DNA of 64,000 nt from the NCBI RefSeq assembly GCF_002741945.1, contig NZ_MDVN01000002.1:1-64000 (forward strand), read 5' to 3'. The notes under the pieces were generated by a model, which saw nothing but the letters and a program-made list of their open reading frames with translations, was not told where the DNA came from and ran no database searches. The position numbers were made by a program, and so were the translations under genes. This document shows, piece after piece, positions 1-8,990 of this stretch (positions are counted from its first letter, which is position 1; each line of letters opens with the position of its first letter). The DNA is from Gaetbulibacter sp. 4G1 (lineage in GTDB: Bacteria > Bacteroidota > Bacteroidia > Flavobacteriales > Flavobacteriaceae).

Positions 1-2225
1 GAGAATGTTCTGCTACAGCTACAGCACCTACAACTAACGATAACTGTTCTGGTTCTATTACTGGAACCACTACTGATCCATTAACGTATACTACTCAAGG
101 AACATTTGTAATCAACTGGACTTTTGATGATGGTAATGGAAACTCGATTGTTGTTCCACAAAATGTAATTGTTGATGATGTAACTGATCCAGATACGCCT
201 ACTCTTGCGGATGTAACAGGGGAATGTTCTGCTACAGCTACAGCACCTACAACTAACGATAACTGTTCTGGTTCTATTACTGGAACCACTACTGATCCGT
301 TAACATATACTACTCAAGGAACGTTTGTGATTAACTGGACTTTTGATGATGGTAATGGAAATTCGATTGTTGTTCCACAAAATGTAATTATTGATGATGT
401 AACTGATCCAACTATTATATGTCCTAGCGATGTATCGGTAAATGTTGACGCTGGTTCTTGTGAGGCTTCTAGTGTAAACTTAGGAACTCCAACCACAGAT
501 GACAATTGCTCGGTAGCTTCAGTAGTAAATGATGCGCCTGTATCATATCCATTAGGTGATACTACTGTAACTTGGACAGTAACAGATGGTTCAGGTAATA
601 CGGCAATTTGTACTCAAACAGTAACAGTAATAGATGATGCAGACCCTACTATTTCTTGCCCTATAGATGTAACTGTAAATGTAGATGCTGGTTTATGTAC
701 AGCAACAAATGTAGACTTAGGTACACCAAGTGCTTCAGATTGTACAACATTAACAATTAGTAACGATGCCCCTACTTCTTTTCCTCAAGGAGATACAGTA
801 GTAACATGGACCGTTACTGATGAAGCTGGTAATAGTGTAACATGTACACAAGTTGTAACAGTATTGGATGATATTAATCCAACTTTTGTAGAAACTTTAC
901 CTACAGATACAACTGTAGAATGTAGTGAGATTCCAGACGCAGAAGTATTAACAGCTACCGATAATTGTGGTACTGCTGAAGTGACCTTTGCAGAAGAAAG
1001 AATTGATGGTTCTTGTGTTTCTAATTATACATTAGTACGTACTTGGACAGCAACAGATGCAAGTGGCCTTACAACTGTTCATACACAGAACATAACTGTT
1101 CAAGATACAACTAGACCTGAATTTGAAGGCACATTACCTGGAGATATAACTGTGGAATGTGATGCAGTTCCAAATGCAGCTACGTTAACTGCTACAGATA
1201 ACTGTAGTGATGCTAATGTATCAGTAAGTGATGTAATCACTAACGGAGACTGTGCAAATAATTATACTATTGAGCGTACTTGGATTGCAACTGATGCTTG
1301 TGGACTAATAACTTCACATACACAAACTATAACTGTTCGTGATACAACAGCTCCAGTTCCAACAACAACATTTGAAGATACAATAGATGTAAGTTGTGCT
1401 GATATTCCAGATGCTCCAGAATTAGAGTTTTCTGATAACTGTTCTGATAGCTCTGGTATAACTGTAGTTTTTGAAGAAACTAACTCGTTTGATGAAAATG
1501 TATTGGTTGATTACCAAATCATTAGAACATGGACAGTAACCGATGAGTGTGCAAATCAAGAAATATATACGCAGACATTAAATGTATCACTTGATGAAAT
1601 TATTACTGATGTAATAGCCCCAGACTGGTGTTATAAAGAAGGTATTGTAGATTTAAATGGAACATTAGGAGACGATGTAAATCCAAATGGAACATGGGAA
1701 CTTCTTGAAGGTGACCCTGTGGCAACTCTTACGGATAATATTTTTGATCCAACTGTACTTGAACTAAGTGAAGACTTCCTTCCTAAAGATGGTGGAATTG
1801 ATTATAGATTCAGATATACTACAACTGAAGATGGCTGTATAAGCATTTACGAAGTAACAATGAATATACATGCAGATTGTGATGTGTTGCCATGTGGTGA
1901 AAATGATATTGTGATTTCTAAGGCTATAACTCCAAACGGAGATGGTTTTAATGAAACTTTTGATATCGCAGGTATTGATTTATGTGGATTTACTGCCAAC
2001 GTACAAATATTTAACCGTTGGGGAGCTTTAGTTTACAGTTCAAATAATTATACTCTAGGTAGTATAAAAACATCTGGATCTAAAGGAGATTGGGATGGAT
2101 CTTCTCCTAAATCATCTATAGGAAATGCTGGTAAATTACCAAACGGAACATATTATTACATTATTAATTTAGAAAATAGTGGATTGAAACCATTAACTGG
2201 ACCAATTTACGTAGGAACCAAATAA
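1..2225 (+). CDS. Giant HYR-repeat adhesin with T9SS type B C-terminal domain (5' end outside window)
   Basis: The reading frame is open from the left edge (codons starting at base 3) for 740 residues, so the true start lies outside the window; internal Met codons are not starts. The protein is a chain of Ig-like HYR-type repeats: first two near-identical 73-residue units, then units with the pattern DxTxxCP...D(N)C...WTVTD..GN...C.Q.VTV, then three units of about 90 residues with TVEC...TATDNC...RTWTATD...HTQ.ITV.DTT. The last 100 residues carry TPNGDG, IFNRWG, WDG and LPNGTYYY, the gliding motility-associated C-terminal domain used as a type B T9SS sorting signal. It should be exported by the T9SS and held at the cell surface. 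The PorP/SprF gene follows 12 bases downstream, the usual partner arrangement. Ligand unknown. Confidence 0.93.
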   Translation, partial: ECSATATAPTTNDNCSGSITGTTTDPLTYTTQGTFVINWTFDDGNGNSIVVPQNVIVDDVTDPDTPTLADVTGECSATATAPTTNDNCSGSITGTTTDPLTYTTQGTFVINWTFDDGNGNSIVVPQNVIIDDVTDPTIICPSDVSVNVDAGSCEASSVNLGTPTTDDNCSVASVVNDAPVSYPLGDTTVTWTVTDGSGNTAICTQTVTVIDDADPTISCPIDVTVNVDAGLCTATNVDLGTPSASDCTTLTISNDAPTSFPQGDTVVTWTVTDEAGNSVTCTQVVTVLDDINPTFVETLPTDTTVECSEIPDAEVLTATDNCGTAEVTFAEERIDGSCVSNYTLVRTWTATDASGLTTVHTQNITVQDTTRPEFEGTLPGDITVECDAVPNAATLTATDNCSDANVSVSDVITNGDCANNYTIERTWIATDACGLITSHTQTITVRDTTAPVPTTTFEDTIDVSCADIPDAPELEFSDNCSDSSGITVVFEETNSFDENVLVDYQIIRTWTVTDECANQEIYTQTLNVSLDEIITDVIAPDWCYKEGIVDLNGTLGDDVNPNGTWELLEGDPVATLTDNIFDPTVLELSEDFLPKDGGIDYRFRYTTTEDGCISIYEVTMNIHADCDVLPCGENDIVISKAITPNGDGFNETFDIAGIDLCGFTANVQIFNRWGALVYSSNNYTLGSIKTSGSKGDWDGSSPKSSIGNAGKLPNGTYYYIINLENSGLKPLTGPIYVGTK
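3..410 (+). repeat. 219-bp coding tandem repeat in the adhesin
   Basis: The block beginning GAATGTTCTGCTACAGCTAC occurs at 3 and again at 222, a period of 219 bases (73 codons). The two copies match almost base for base from 3-191 and 222-410, with only a few silent or conservative changes (for example GTAATC versus GTGATT, and GTTGAT versus ATTGAT). More copies probably lie left of the window. The later HYR units share only protein-level similarity, so these two copies are recent or are kept alike by recombination. Confidence 0.95.
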
Positions 2226-2237
2226 AAGACTTAACCT

Positions 2238-3167
2238 ATGAAACTTATTAAACATAACATAATCGCTATTGCCCTGTTAAGCTGTACGATTGGAGTTGCG
2301 CAACAATTACCGCAATTCACACAGTATATGTTCAATACAATCTCAGTAAATCCTGCTTACGCGGGTAGCCGAGAAGCTTTAAGCGTTGTTGGATTACACA
2401 GAAGCCAGTGGGTTGGTTTTAAAGGTGGACCAATAACACAGACCCTTTCTATTCATACACCGCTTAGGAATGATAGAATTGGATTGGGTTTATCTTTTAT
2501 CGAAGATGATTTAGGCCCTCAAAATTTTACATATGTGTATGGTGATTTTTCATATACAATCCCAACCGGTGCTGATGGTAAATTAGCCTTTGGTTTAAAG
2601 GCTGGGTTTACTCAATTTAGTTTTGATACAGATTTCCGTAATGACCCAGGTAATGTTAATGACCCATTAATTTTTGGAACAGAAGATAGATGGACACCAA
2701 ATTTAGGTGCGGGTGTTTTTTGGCACTCAAATAGATGGTATTTAGGTTTATCTGCTCCTAGAATATTAAATAATGATTTTGCTAATAACGATAATAGCTT
2801 TGAAGCTTTAGAGCGTATCAGTTATTATTTTACTGGTGGCTACGTATTTGATTTAAGCAAAAGCATAAAGCTTAAGCCAGCAGTATTATTAAAAGCAACT
2901 AATGGAGCTCCAATATCTTACGACTTTACCGGAAGCTTCTTGTTTAACGAAAAGTTTTGGTTGGGTGCTTCTTACAGATTAAATAATGAAACTGGAGCCC
3001 TTGGAGGTTTTGCAGATTTTCAAATTTCAAGACAATTACGTGTAGGTTATGCGTATGAAAAACCAATTTCTGACATAGCTAGGTATACCACTGGTACACA
3101 TGAGATATTATTAATTTATGAATTCAAATTCTTAAGCTCTAAATTAAAATCACCAAGATATTTCTAA
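2238..3167 (+). CDS. Type IX secretion system membrane protein, PorP/SprF family
   Basis: The protein is 309 residues, the usual size for the family, with a signal peptide ending GVAQ-Q. The mature start has the family hallmark QLPQFTQYMFNTISVNPAYAGSRE, with PAYAG at about residue 39, followed by a beta-rich barrel with LGLSFIEDDLGP and a C-terminal GTHEILLIYEFKF strand. PorP/SprF proteins sit in the outer membrane and are needed for secretion or surface attachment of the type B adhesin encoded beside them, as SprF is for SprB in Flavobacterium johnsoniae. It lies 12 bases after the adhesin and 18 bases before the OmpA gene, so it is probably cotranscribed with both. A second family member is at the other end of the window. 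Confidence 0.95.
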   Translation: MKLIKHNIIAIALLSCTIGVAQQLPQFTQYMFNTISVNPAYAGSREALSVVGLHRSQWVGFKGGPITQTLSIHTPLRNDRIGLGLSFIEDDLGPQNFTYVYGDFSYTIPTGADGKLAFGLKAGFTQFSFDTDFRNDPGNVNDPLIFGTEDRWTPNLGAGVFWHSNRWYLGLSAPRILNNDFANNDNSFEALERISYYFTGGYVFDLSKSIKLKPAVLLKATNGAPISYDFTGSFLFNEKFWLGASYRLNNETGALGGFADFQISRQLRVGYAYEKPISDIARYTTGTHEILLIYEFKFLSSKLKSPRYF

Positions 3168-3185
3168 CAAGAAATTTTTGTATAG

Positions 3186-5102
3186 ATGAAAATGAAAAAT
3201 CACATATTAATCTGTTTAGCTTTAATGCTTAGTGTTTCTGTTTTTGCTCAACAAGGAAAACAAAAAAGAGCAGATACTTTATTCAATAAATTCTCTTTTA
3301 TAAAAGCTGCAAAAGTTTACAAAGATTTAATTGAAAAAAACTATAATAAAGATTATGCTACTAGAAGATTAGCAGATTGCTATGCCTATTTAAGGAATCC
3401 GCAAAGTGCATCTAGATATTATAAAAAGGTAGTTGAGCAAGAGAATGTTCCTATCGAGTATTACTATAGCTACGCTCAATCGCTTAGAGGTATTAAGAAG
3501 TATAAAGAATCGCAAATATGGCTACAGCGTTTTAAAGATTCAGGAGGTATTGTAAATGCTAACGATTTCTCAAAAGATGTTAATTTTATAACTAGTATTT
3601 TTAATGCAAAACAACAATATTTTTTAGATCGAGTTAGATTCAATTCTAAATATAGTGACTTTGGAGCTTTTGAACATGATGGAAAAGTTTATTTCGCTTC
3701 TTCAAGAGACGAAGGCGTTTCAGTAAAACGATTATACGGCTGGAACGAACAACCCTTTTTAGATGTTTATGTTACAGAAGTAGGATCAAGAAGAAATGTA
3801 GATCATACAGGGAAGCTAGAAGGCGATGTAAATTCTATTTACCATGATGGTCCTGTTACTATTACTAAAGATGGTCGCACTATGTATTTCTCAAGAAATA
3901 ATTATAACGATCAAGTAAGAAAAAGAGATAATAATGGCTTAACTGGTATGAAAATATTTAGAGCCACTTTACAAGACAGCATATGGACAAATGTTGAAGA
4001 TTTATCAATAAATAGTGATGATTTTTCTACACAACACGCCGCTTTAAATAACGACGACACTAAACTATATTTCACATCAGATAGACCTGGTGGTTATGGT
4101 GGCTCTGACATTTATGTTGTAGATATTAACATTGACGGTACATTAGGCGAGCCAAAAAACCTTGGAAATGTTATAAACACTGAAAGCGCTGAAGGCTTTC
4201 CTTTTATAAATAATGAAGGTGTTTTATTCTTTTCATCTGATGGACATACAGGCCTTGGACTATTAGATATTTTCGCAACAATTAAAGGGGAAAACAATGA
4301 TTTTGTAGATGTTGTAAACTTAGGCGTTCCTGTGAACTCTAATAAAGACGATTTTTCTTTTAGTATGAATCCTAACGGAATTACTGGATATTTTGCATCA
4401 AATAGAAGAGGTGGTCGTGGAGATGATGATATTTATGCCTATCACAGAGAACCAATTATGCAAGTTGAAGGTGTTGTAACAGATGCTATTAACACAAAAC
4501 CAATCGCTAACTCTGTTATTACTTTATTTGATGATAAAGACAATCAAATAGCCTATATGGTAACTGATGAAAACGGGTTTTATCAAATAAACATTGACAG
4601 AAATAAAGACTATAAAATTGTAGGTAGCCAAGAAAAATATATTGATGACTACCGAACATTTACATCAAAAAATGTGCAAACAGAACTTACAACGATTACA
4701 GCAAACTTATTATTAAACCCAGTACAAGATGTTGTAAAACTTGCAGAGTTAAATACCATTTACTTTGATTTTAATAAATATAACATAAGAGAAGATGCCG
4801 CTTTAGAATTAGACAAGATTGTAAGCCTAATGCTAAACGATTATCCTGAGATGGTAATACGAATTGAATCGCATACCGATTCGAGAGGTGCATTAACATA
4901 TAATGATAAATTATCAATTGATCGAGCTAATTCTACCTATGAGTATTTAATTTCTAAAGGTGTTGATCCAGCAAGAATAACTGAGCACCAAGGATTTGGT
5001 GAGCGTAGGTTAACAAATGGCTGTGAAGATGGAGAGGATTGTGAAGAAGAAGCGCATCAATTAAATAGACGTACTCAATTTATAGTCGTAAAAATGGAAT
5101 AA
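3186..5102 (+). CDS. PorE-like OmpA family protein (TPR, PD40 propeller, CarboxypepD_reg-like, OmpA), copy 1
   Basis: A 638-residue envelope protein with signal peptide ending VFAQ-Q. Domains in order: TPR-like helices (about 25-140), a WD40/PD40 beta-propeller (about 155-420) with blades such as LYFTSDRPGGYGGSDIYVVD and GYFASNRRGGRGDDDIYAY, a CarboxypepD_reg-like beta-sandwich (about 425-505, VEGVVTDAINTKPIANS...TDENGFY), and an OmpA peptidoglycan-binding domain (about 525-638) with IYFDFNKYNIR and IESHTDSRG. This order matches PorE of the T9SS, which links the outer-membrane machinery to peptidoglycan. Copies beside PorP/SprF genes are common in Flavobacteriaceae. Its role in moving or anchoring the adhesin is inferred. 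A paralogue follows directly. Confidence 0.9.
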   Translation: MKMKNHILICLALMLSVSVFAQQGKQKRADTLFNKFSFIKAAKVYKDLIEKNYNKDYATRRLADCYAYLRNPQSASRYYKKVVEQENVPIEYYYSYAQSLRGIKKYKESQIWLQRFKDSGGIVNANDFSKDVNFITSIFNAKQQYFLDRVRFNSKYSDFGAFEHDGKVYFASSRDEGVSVKRLYGWNEQPFLDVYVTEVGSRRNVDHTGKLEGDVNSIYHDGPVTITKDGRTMYFSRNNYNDQVRKRDNNGLTGMKIFRATLQDSIWTNVEDLSINSDDFSTQHAALNNDDTKLYFTSDRPGGYGGSDIYVVDINIDGTLGEPKNLGNVINTESAEGFPFINNEGVLFFSSDGHTGLGLLDIFATIKGENNDFVDVVNLGVPVNSNKDDFSFSMNPNGITGYFASNRRGGRGDDDIYAYHREPIMQVEGVVTDAINTKPIANSVITLFDDKDNQIAYMVTDENGFYQINIDRNKDYKIVGSQEKYIDDYRTFTSKNVQTELTTITANLLLNPVQDVVKLAELNTIYFDFNKYNIREDAALELDKIVSLMLNDYPEMVIRIESHTDSRGALTYNDKLSIDRANSTYEYLISKGVDPARITEHQGFGERRLTNGCEDGEDCEEEAHQLNRRTQFIVVKME

Positions 5103-5184
5103 CCACCACAATATTAACCTAATTGCGTTTTATAAATAAAAATATCTTTTAACTATTAGATTTTTTAATTAAAATAATGACCCC

Positions 5185-7107
5185 ATGAAATTAAAAAACT
5201 ACATACTAACCTGCTTTATTCTATCGCTAAGCTTTATAGCTTCGGCACAATATGGTTCGCAAAAAAAGGCAGATAATTTATTCAATAAATTTTCTTTTGT
5301 AAGTGCTGCAGAGGTATATCATAATCTTATTGAAAAAGATTTTAATGCAGATTATGCAACCAGACAATTGGCAGATAGCTATGCATACATGAGAAATCCC
5401 GATAGTGCCGTTGTTTACTATCAAAAAGCTGTTCAGCAAGAAAACATTCCTGTAGAATACTATTATAATTATGCACAGGCTTTAAGGGGTATTAAAGAGT
5501 ATAAAGAATCTCGAGTGTGGTTAAGACGCTTTAAAGAAGCCGGTGGTGTTGTTAAAAAAGATAGATTTTCAAAAGACAGCGATTTTATAACGTCAATATT
5601 TAATGCAAAACAACAGTATTTTTTAACTGATGTTAATTTCAATTCAAAGTATAGCGATTTTGGTGCTTACGAGCACGAGGGTAATATTTACTTTGCTTCG
5701 TCAAAAGACGAAGGTGTTTCAACAAAACATATTTACGGCTGGAACGAAGAACCTTTTCTAGATATCTATGTAAAAGCAAAAGATAGTAATGATAGTATTG
5801 TAAGCCATAAATCTAAAATAGAAGGTGATATAAACTCAATATATCATGATGGGCCATTAACAATTACAAAAGATGGTAAAACGATGTACTTTTCTAGAAA
5901 CGATTTTAATAAAAACGTTTTAGGAAAAGATGAAAAGGGTATGACACATTTAAAAATCTACAAGGCGTCTTTAGTCAATGGTTTATGGACAAATATTGAA
6001 GACCTTAATTTTAATAGTAAAGATTATTCAACTGGTCACCCTTCATTAAACAGTGATGATACCAAGTTATATTTTACTTCGGATATGCCAGGTGGCCAAG
6101 GCGGTTCAGATATTTATTATGTAGATATTAATAGTGATGGTTCGTTAGGTTCTCCTAAAAATATAGGGAATGTTGTAAATACAGATAAAAATGAAATGTT
6201 TCCGTTTGTAAATAGTGAAGATGCTCTGTTTTTCTCATCTGACGGACATGCTGGATTAGGTTTATTAGATATTTTCGGAACTGTTTCTGATGCTGATAAT
6301 AACATTATAAGTGTTTTAAATCTTGGTGTTCCTGTAAATTCGAGTAAAGATGATTTTTCATTTTTCATGAATAACGATGGCTTATCTGGATATTTTGCAT
6401 CAAATAGAGATGGTGGAGTTGGTAGCGATGATATTTATGCCTACGATAGAATTCCACAATTAAAAATAGAAGGTACAATTACAGATGCTAATACTAATGC
6501 ACCAATACCAAACGCTGTAGTTACTTTGTTAGACAGTAATGATAATAAAATTGCTGATTTACAAACTGACGAAAACGGTCATTTCGAAATTAATATTGAT
6601 AGAGATACCGATTACAAATTAAATACTAAAAAGGAAAACTATATTGGCGATTCTAGAACAGTTACTACAAAAGGCATCGAAAATAGTGTAACAAGTATTA
6701 ATGTTGATTTTGTATTAAACCCAGTTGTGGATGAAAAATTACCAATTACTGAGCTCTACCCTATTTATTTTGACTTTAACAAATATGATATTCGTCGTGA
6801 TGGTACAGTCGAGCTAGATAGAATTGTTGATTTGATGATGAATAAATATCCAAATATGGTAATTAAAATTGAATCGCATACAGATTCTAGAGGCACATCA
6901 GAATACAATGACATACTTTCAAAAGAAAGAGCAAATGCAACTTATAAGTATTTAATTGAACACGGAGTTGACGCTTCAAGAATTACTGAATATGACGGCT
7001 TTGGAGAACGTAAATTAGCAAATGATTGTGATGGTACTATAAACTGTACAGAAGATCAGCATCAGCTAAATAGGCGTACGCAATTTATTGTGATAAAAAT
7101 GGAATAA
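5185..7107 (+). CDS. PorE-like OmpA family protein, copy 2
   Basis: A 640-residue paralogue of the preceding gene with the same domain order: signal peptide ending ASAQ-Y, TPR-like helices, PD40 propeller (LYFTSDMPGGQGGSDIYYVD, FFSSDGHAGLGLLDIF), CarboxypepD_reg-like domain (IEGTITDANTNAPIPNAVV) and C-terminal OmpA (IYFDFNKYDIRRDGT, IESHTDSRGTSEYND). The two proteins are similar along their whole length, including the ending HQLNRRTQFIV, which points to tandem duplication. The 82-base gap and the hairpin terminator just downstream suggest this is the last gene of the adhesin unit, perhaps with its own weak promoter. Likely periplasmic and peptidoglycan-bound. Confidence 0.9.
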   Translation: MKLKNYILTCFILSLSFIASAQYGSQKKADNLFNKFSFVSAAEVYHNLIEKDFNADYATRQLADSYAYMRNPDSAVVYYQKAVQQENIPVEYYYNYAQALRGIKEYKESRVWLRRFKEAGGVVKKDRFSKDSDFITSIFNAKQQYFLTDVNFNSKYSDFGAYEHEGNIYFASSKDEGVSTKHIYGWNEEPFLDIYVKAKDSNDSIVSHKSKIEGDINSIYHDGPLTITKDGKTMYFSRNDFNKNVLGKDEKGMTHLKIYKASLVNGLWTNIEDLNFNSKDYSTGHPSLNSDDTKLYFTSDMPGGQGGSDIYYVDINSDGSLGSPKNIGNVVNTDKNEMFPFVNSEDALFFSSDGHAGLGLLDIFGTVSDADNNIISVLNLGVPVNSSKDDFSFFMNNDGLSGYFASNRDGGVGSDDIYAYDRIPQLKIEGTITDANTNAPIPNAVVTLLDSNDNKIADLQTDENGHFEINIDRDTDYKLNTKKENYIGDSRTVTTKGIENSVTSINVDFVLNPVVDEKLPITELYPIYFDFNKYDIRRDGTVELDRIVDLMMNKYPNMVIKIESHTDSRGTSEYNDILSKERANATYKYLIEHGVDASRITEYDGFGERKLANDCDGTINCTEDQHQLNRRTQFIVIKME

Positions 7108-7131
7108 CGTTAAGCTAAATTCATAATTATT

Positions 7132-7168
7132 AAAAACCATCAAAGGAGTTTTCTTTTGGTGGTTTTTT
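7132..7168 (+). terminator. Rho-independent terminator after the adhesin/OmpA unit
   Basis: AAAAACCATCAAAG pairs with TTTTGGTGGTTTTT around a short loop, with one G-T pair, and the downstream arm runs into a T-tract. It lies 24 bases after the second OmpA gene. Confidence 0.8.
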
Positions 7169-7240
7169 ATATATTAGAAGATTACTATTATAATTCTAAT
7201 CCTTTAGTAGTGTGTAATTTAATTCATCTTTGAAATAAAA

Positions 7241-8137
7241 ATGATTTTACCTAAGAATAACTTCCTAAAAGCAAGAGATTTCATATTGACAAATGCGAGA
7301 ATGATAGAAAGACGTTTGTTTGAATTTTATTTTGATAATGGAACTTCAGAAGGTGTTTTTAATGCTGTTTATGCTTATCGTAATCCTGATGGTGGATTTG
7401 GACATGGAATGGAACCAGACACAGCATCACCAGAAAGCCAACCTCTTTTTAGCATTATGGCACTTGAAATTCTCGATGAAGTTGGTTATCTAACCAAAGA
7501 AATCATTCTAAATGACTTCATGCCTTATTTTGAAAGTATAACAACAGAAAAAGGTGGAATTCCATGGATGTTTAGACCAAAAAGCAACTATCCTTGTGAA
7601 GAACATTTTAAAACAGTTAAAGAATGGGCTGCTTTAAGTACCACTGCACCATTACTAGGGGTTTTAGAAAAATATAAGATTGATGTTCCTTGGATGAAAA
7701 AAGCAGAAGAGTTTGTTTGGAATGAATTTGAGAGAATAAAAGATAAACATATTTTTTGTTATTTATGCGTACCAAGATGGTTAACATTTTTAAAGTATAC
7801 TAAGAATCAAAATAAAGCAAGAAAAACTATTAACAACTTAAAAAAATGGATAATGGTTGACGGAATTATTTGTAAAGATAAATCAGATGATGGTTGGGGA
7901 CTTTATGGGAAACCGCATAGTTTAAATTATGCACATTCTTCTGAAAGCGTACTATATTCTTTGTTTACTAAAGAAACTATTGAATCTGACTTAAAAGAAA
8001 TAATCAATAAACAAGAAAATGATGGTCGGTGGAATACTTGGTATGGAATTAGTGAAGGTACAAAACTAGAATGGGCAGGAATACAAACATTATGGGCATT
8101 AAAAATTTTAAAAAGTTATGATAAAATTGAAGCGTAG
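7241..8137 (+). CDS. Alpha/alpha-toroid protein resembling prenyltransferase/squalene cyclase repeats
   Basis: A 298-residue cytoplasmic protein with no signal peptide. It has repeats typical of the terpenoid cyclase/prenyltransferase alpha-toroid fold: YRNPDGGFGHGMEPD at about residue 47, SDDGWGLYG near 217 and ENDGRWNTWYG near 263. The first motif resembles the QW-type repeats that end toroid helices. I see no squalene cyclase DXDD motif, so a catalytic role is not supported. It is a single gene between two terminators, so the context gives no pathway. A 7-of-8 match to the TAnnTTTG box (CATCTTTG, 7225-7232) lies just upstream of the start. The fold call is moderately sure; the function is unknown. 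Confidence 0.7.
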   Translation: MILPKNNFLKARDFILTNARMIERRLFEFYFDNGTSEGVFNAVYAYRNPDGGFGHGMEPDTASPESQPLFSIMALEILDEVGYLTKEIILNDFMPYFESITTEKGGIPWMFRPKSNYPCEEHFKTVKEWAALSTTAPLLGVLEKYKIDVPWMKKAEEFVWNEFERIKDKHIFCYLCVPRWLTFLKYTKNQNKARKTINNLKKWIMVDGIICKDKSDDGWGLYGKPHSLNYAHSSESVLYSLFTKETIESDLKEIINKQENDGRWNTWYGISEGTKLEWAGIQTLWALKILKSYDKIEA

Positions 8138-8165
8138 ATATAAAAATATTGAAAATTAAATCAAA

Positions 8166-8193
8166 AAACCCCCTCAGAAAACTGAGAGGGCTT
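8166..8193 (+). terminator. Hairpin terminator between convergent genes
   Basis: CCCCCTCAG-AAAA-CTGAGAGGG forms a GC-rich stem, with a small bulge, around an AAAA loop. It has A-rich flank on the left and CTTTAT on the right, and could serve either strand. Confidence 0.65.
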
Positions 8194-8331
8194 TATACCT
8201 AAAGCTAAATTCAATAACTATTCAGTTATTAAAATAACCAGTTAATTCCTTTTTGCTGCATACCTATAATACAGCATTTGCTAAAAATCAGTAAATTAAA
8301 AGGTTATGTTTTTATTGTTACAAAAACAATA

Positions 8332-8826
8332 TTATTTTTTTATGAAAATGTTTGTAAAATACCATCTTCCGTTTTCACTCTTTTCTGCCGATATGTTAAA
8401 GTTAGAAAAATCTCCTTCAATGTTTGCACGATGTCCATCACTTTTAATCCATGCACTTACTACAGTTTTTGCACTACTGTAGCCGTAAGCCACATTTTCA
8501 GATACTTTTTTAGCACCAGCATTTGCTTTTAAATAGTTACTACGCGTATAAAAGTTATCATGAGATATTTCATCCTTATCAACCATATAATCAGTATGGC
8601 TATATGCTACAGATTTAACAATCTTTAAATCTGCCAAAGGGTTTAGGCCAATTGATAATCTGTGGTCGTTAATAAGCTCTAAAATTTCAATTTCAATTTG
8701 CTTTGTAGGTGGTACAACTAAGTTTTCTACAATAGCGTCTGCTTTTTCATCAATGCTATCTGTTGAACAAGAGAATGTCAAAATAGCTAACAATGCCAAT
8801 AAAGGCAGCTTTTTTAATAACTTCAT
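8332..8826 (-). CDS. CAP (SCP/PR1) domain lipoprotein
   Basis: A 164-residue protein with lipoprotein signal MKLLKKLPLLALLAILTFSC (lipidated Cys20). Residues 45-164 form a CAP domain: ELINDHRLSIGLNPL, AYSHTDYMVDKDEISHDNF, SENVAYGY and WIKSDGHRANIEGDFSNF. The CAP-type conserved His and Glu residues (H in YSHTDYM, E in SENVA, H in DGHRANI) are present. Bacterial CAP proteins are found on the cell surface or secreted, and their biochemical role is mostly unknown. This one is a single gene facing a convergent neighbour, and no partner is evident. Family is certain; function is not. Confidence 0.88.
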   Translation of the reverse strand: MKLLKKLPLLALLAILTFSCSTDSIDEKADAIVENLVVPPTKQIEIEILELINDHRLSIGLNPLADLKIVKSVAYSHTDYMVDKDEISHDNFYTRSNYLKANAGAKKVSENVAYGYSSAKTVVSAWIKSDGHRANIEGDFSNFNISAEKSENGRWYFTNIFIKK

Positions 8827-8920
8827 AAGTAGGTAAATTTAGATTTGGTCCTATAAAGTTATTAACCATATACTGGCTATTATTGTATTGATGTTTAAAA
8901 TCGATGAACGACAAACATAA

Positions 8921-8948
8921 AATCGATAAAAAGCATTTTTTATCGATT
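8921..8948 (-). terminator. Inverted repeat downstream of pdxH
   Basis: AATCGATAAAAA pairs with TTTTTATCGATT, a 12-bp perfect stem with a tiny loop, 43 bases past the pdxH stop. Read on the minus strand the stem is followed by TTTATG, a short T-run, so a terminator is plausible. A third AATCGATGA copy at 8899 lies next to it. Confidence 0.5.
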
Positions 8949-8990
8949 AAATGTAGTTTTAGATTTTAAAATATGTATTTAAACTATTAT

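Noticed and set aside
327-329. ATG-like Met at 327 as the adhesin start
   Set aside because: The frame is open and repetitive from base 3, so this Met is internal; the start is outside the window.
3186-7107. Mobile element suspected from the OmpA tandem copies
   Set aside because: The copies are whole genes with no transposase, terminal inverted repeats or target-site duplication; simple gene duplication is enough.
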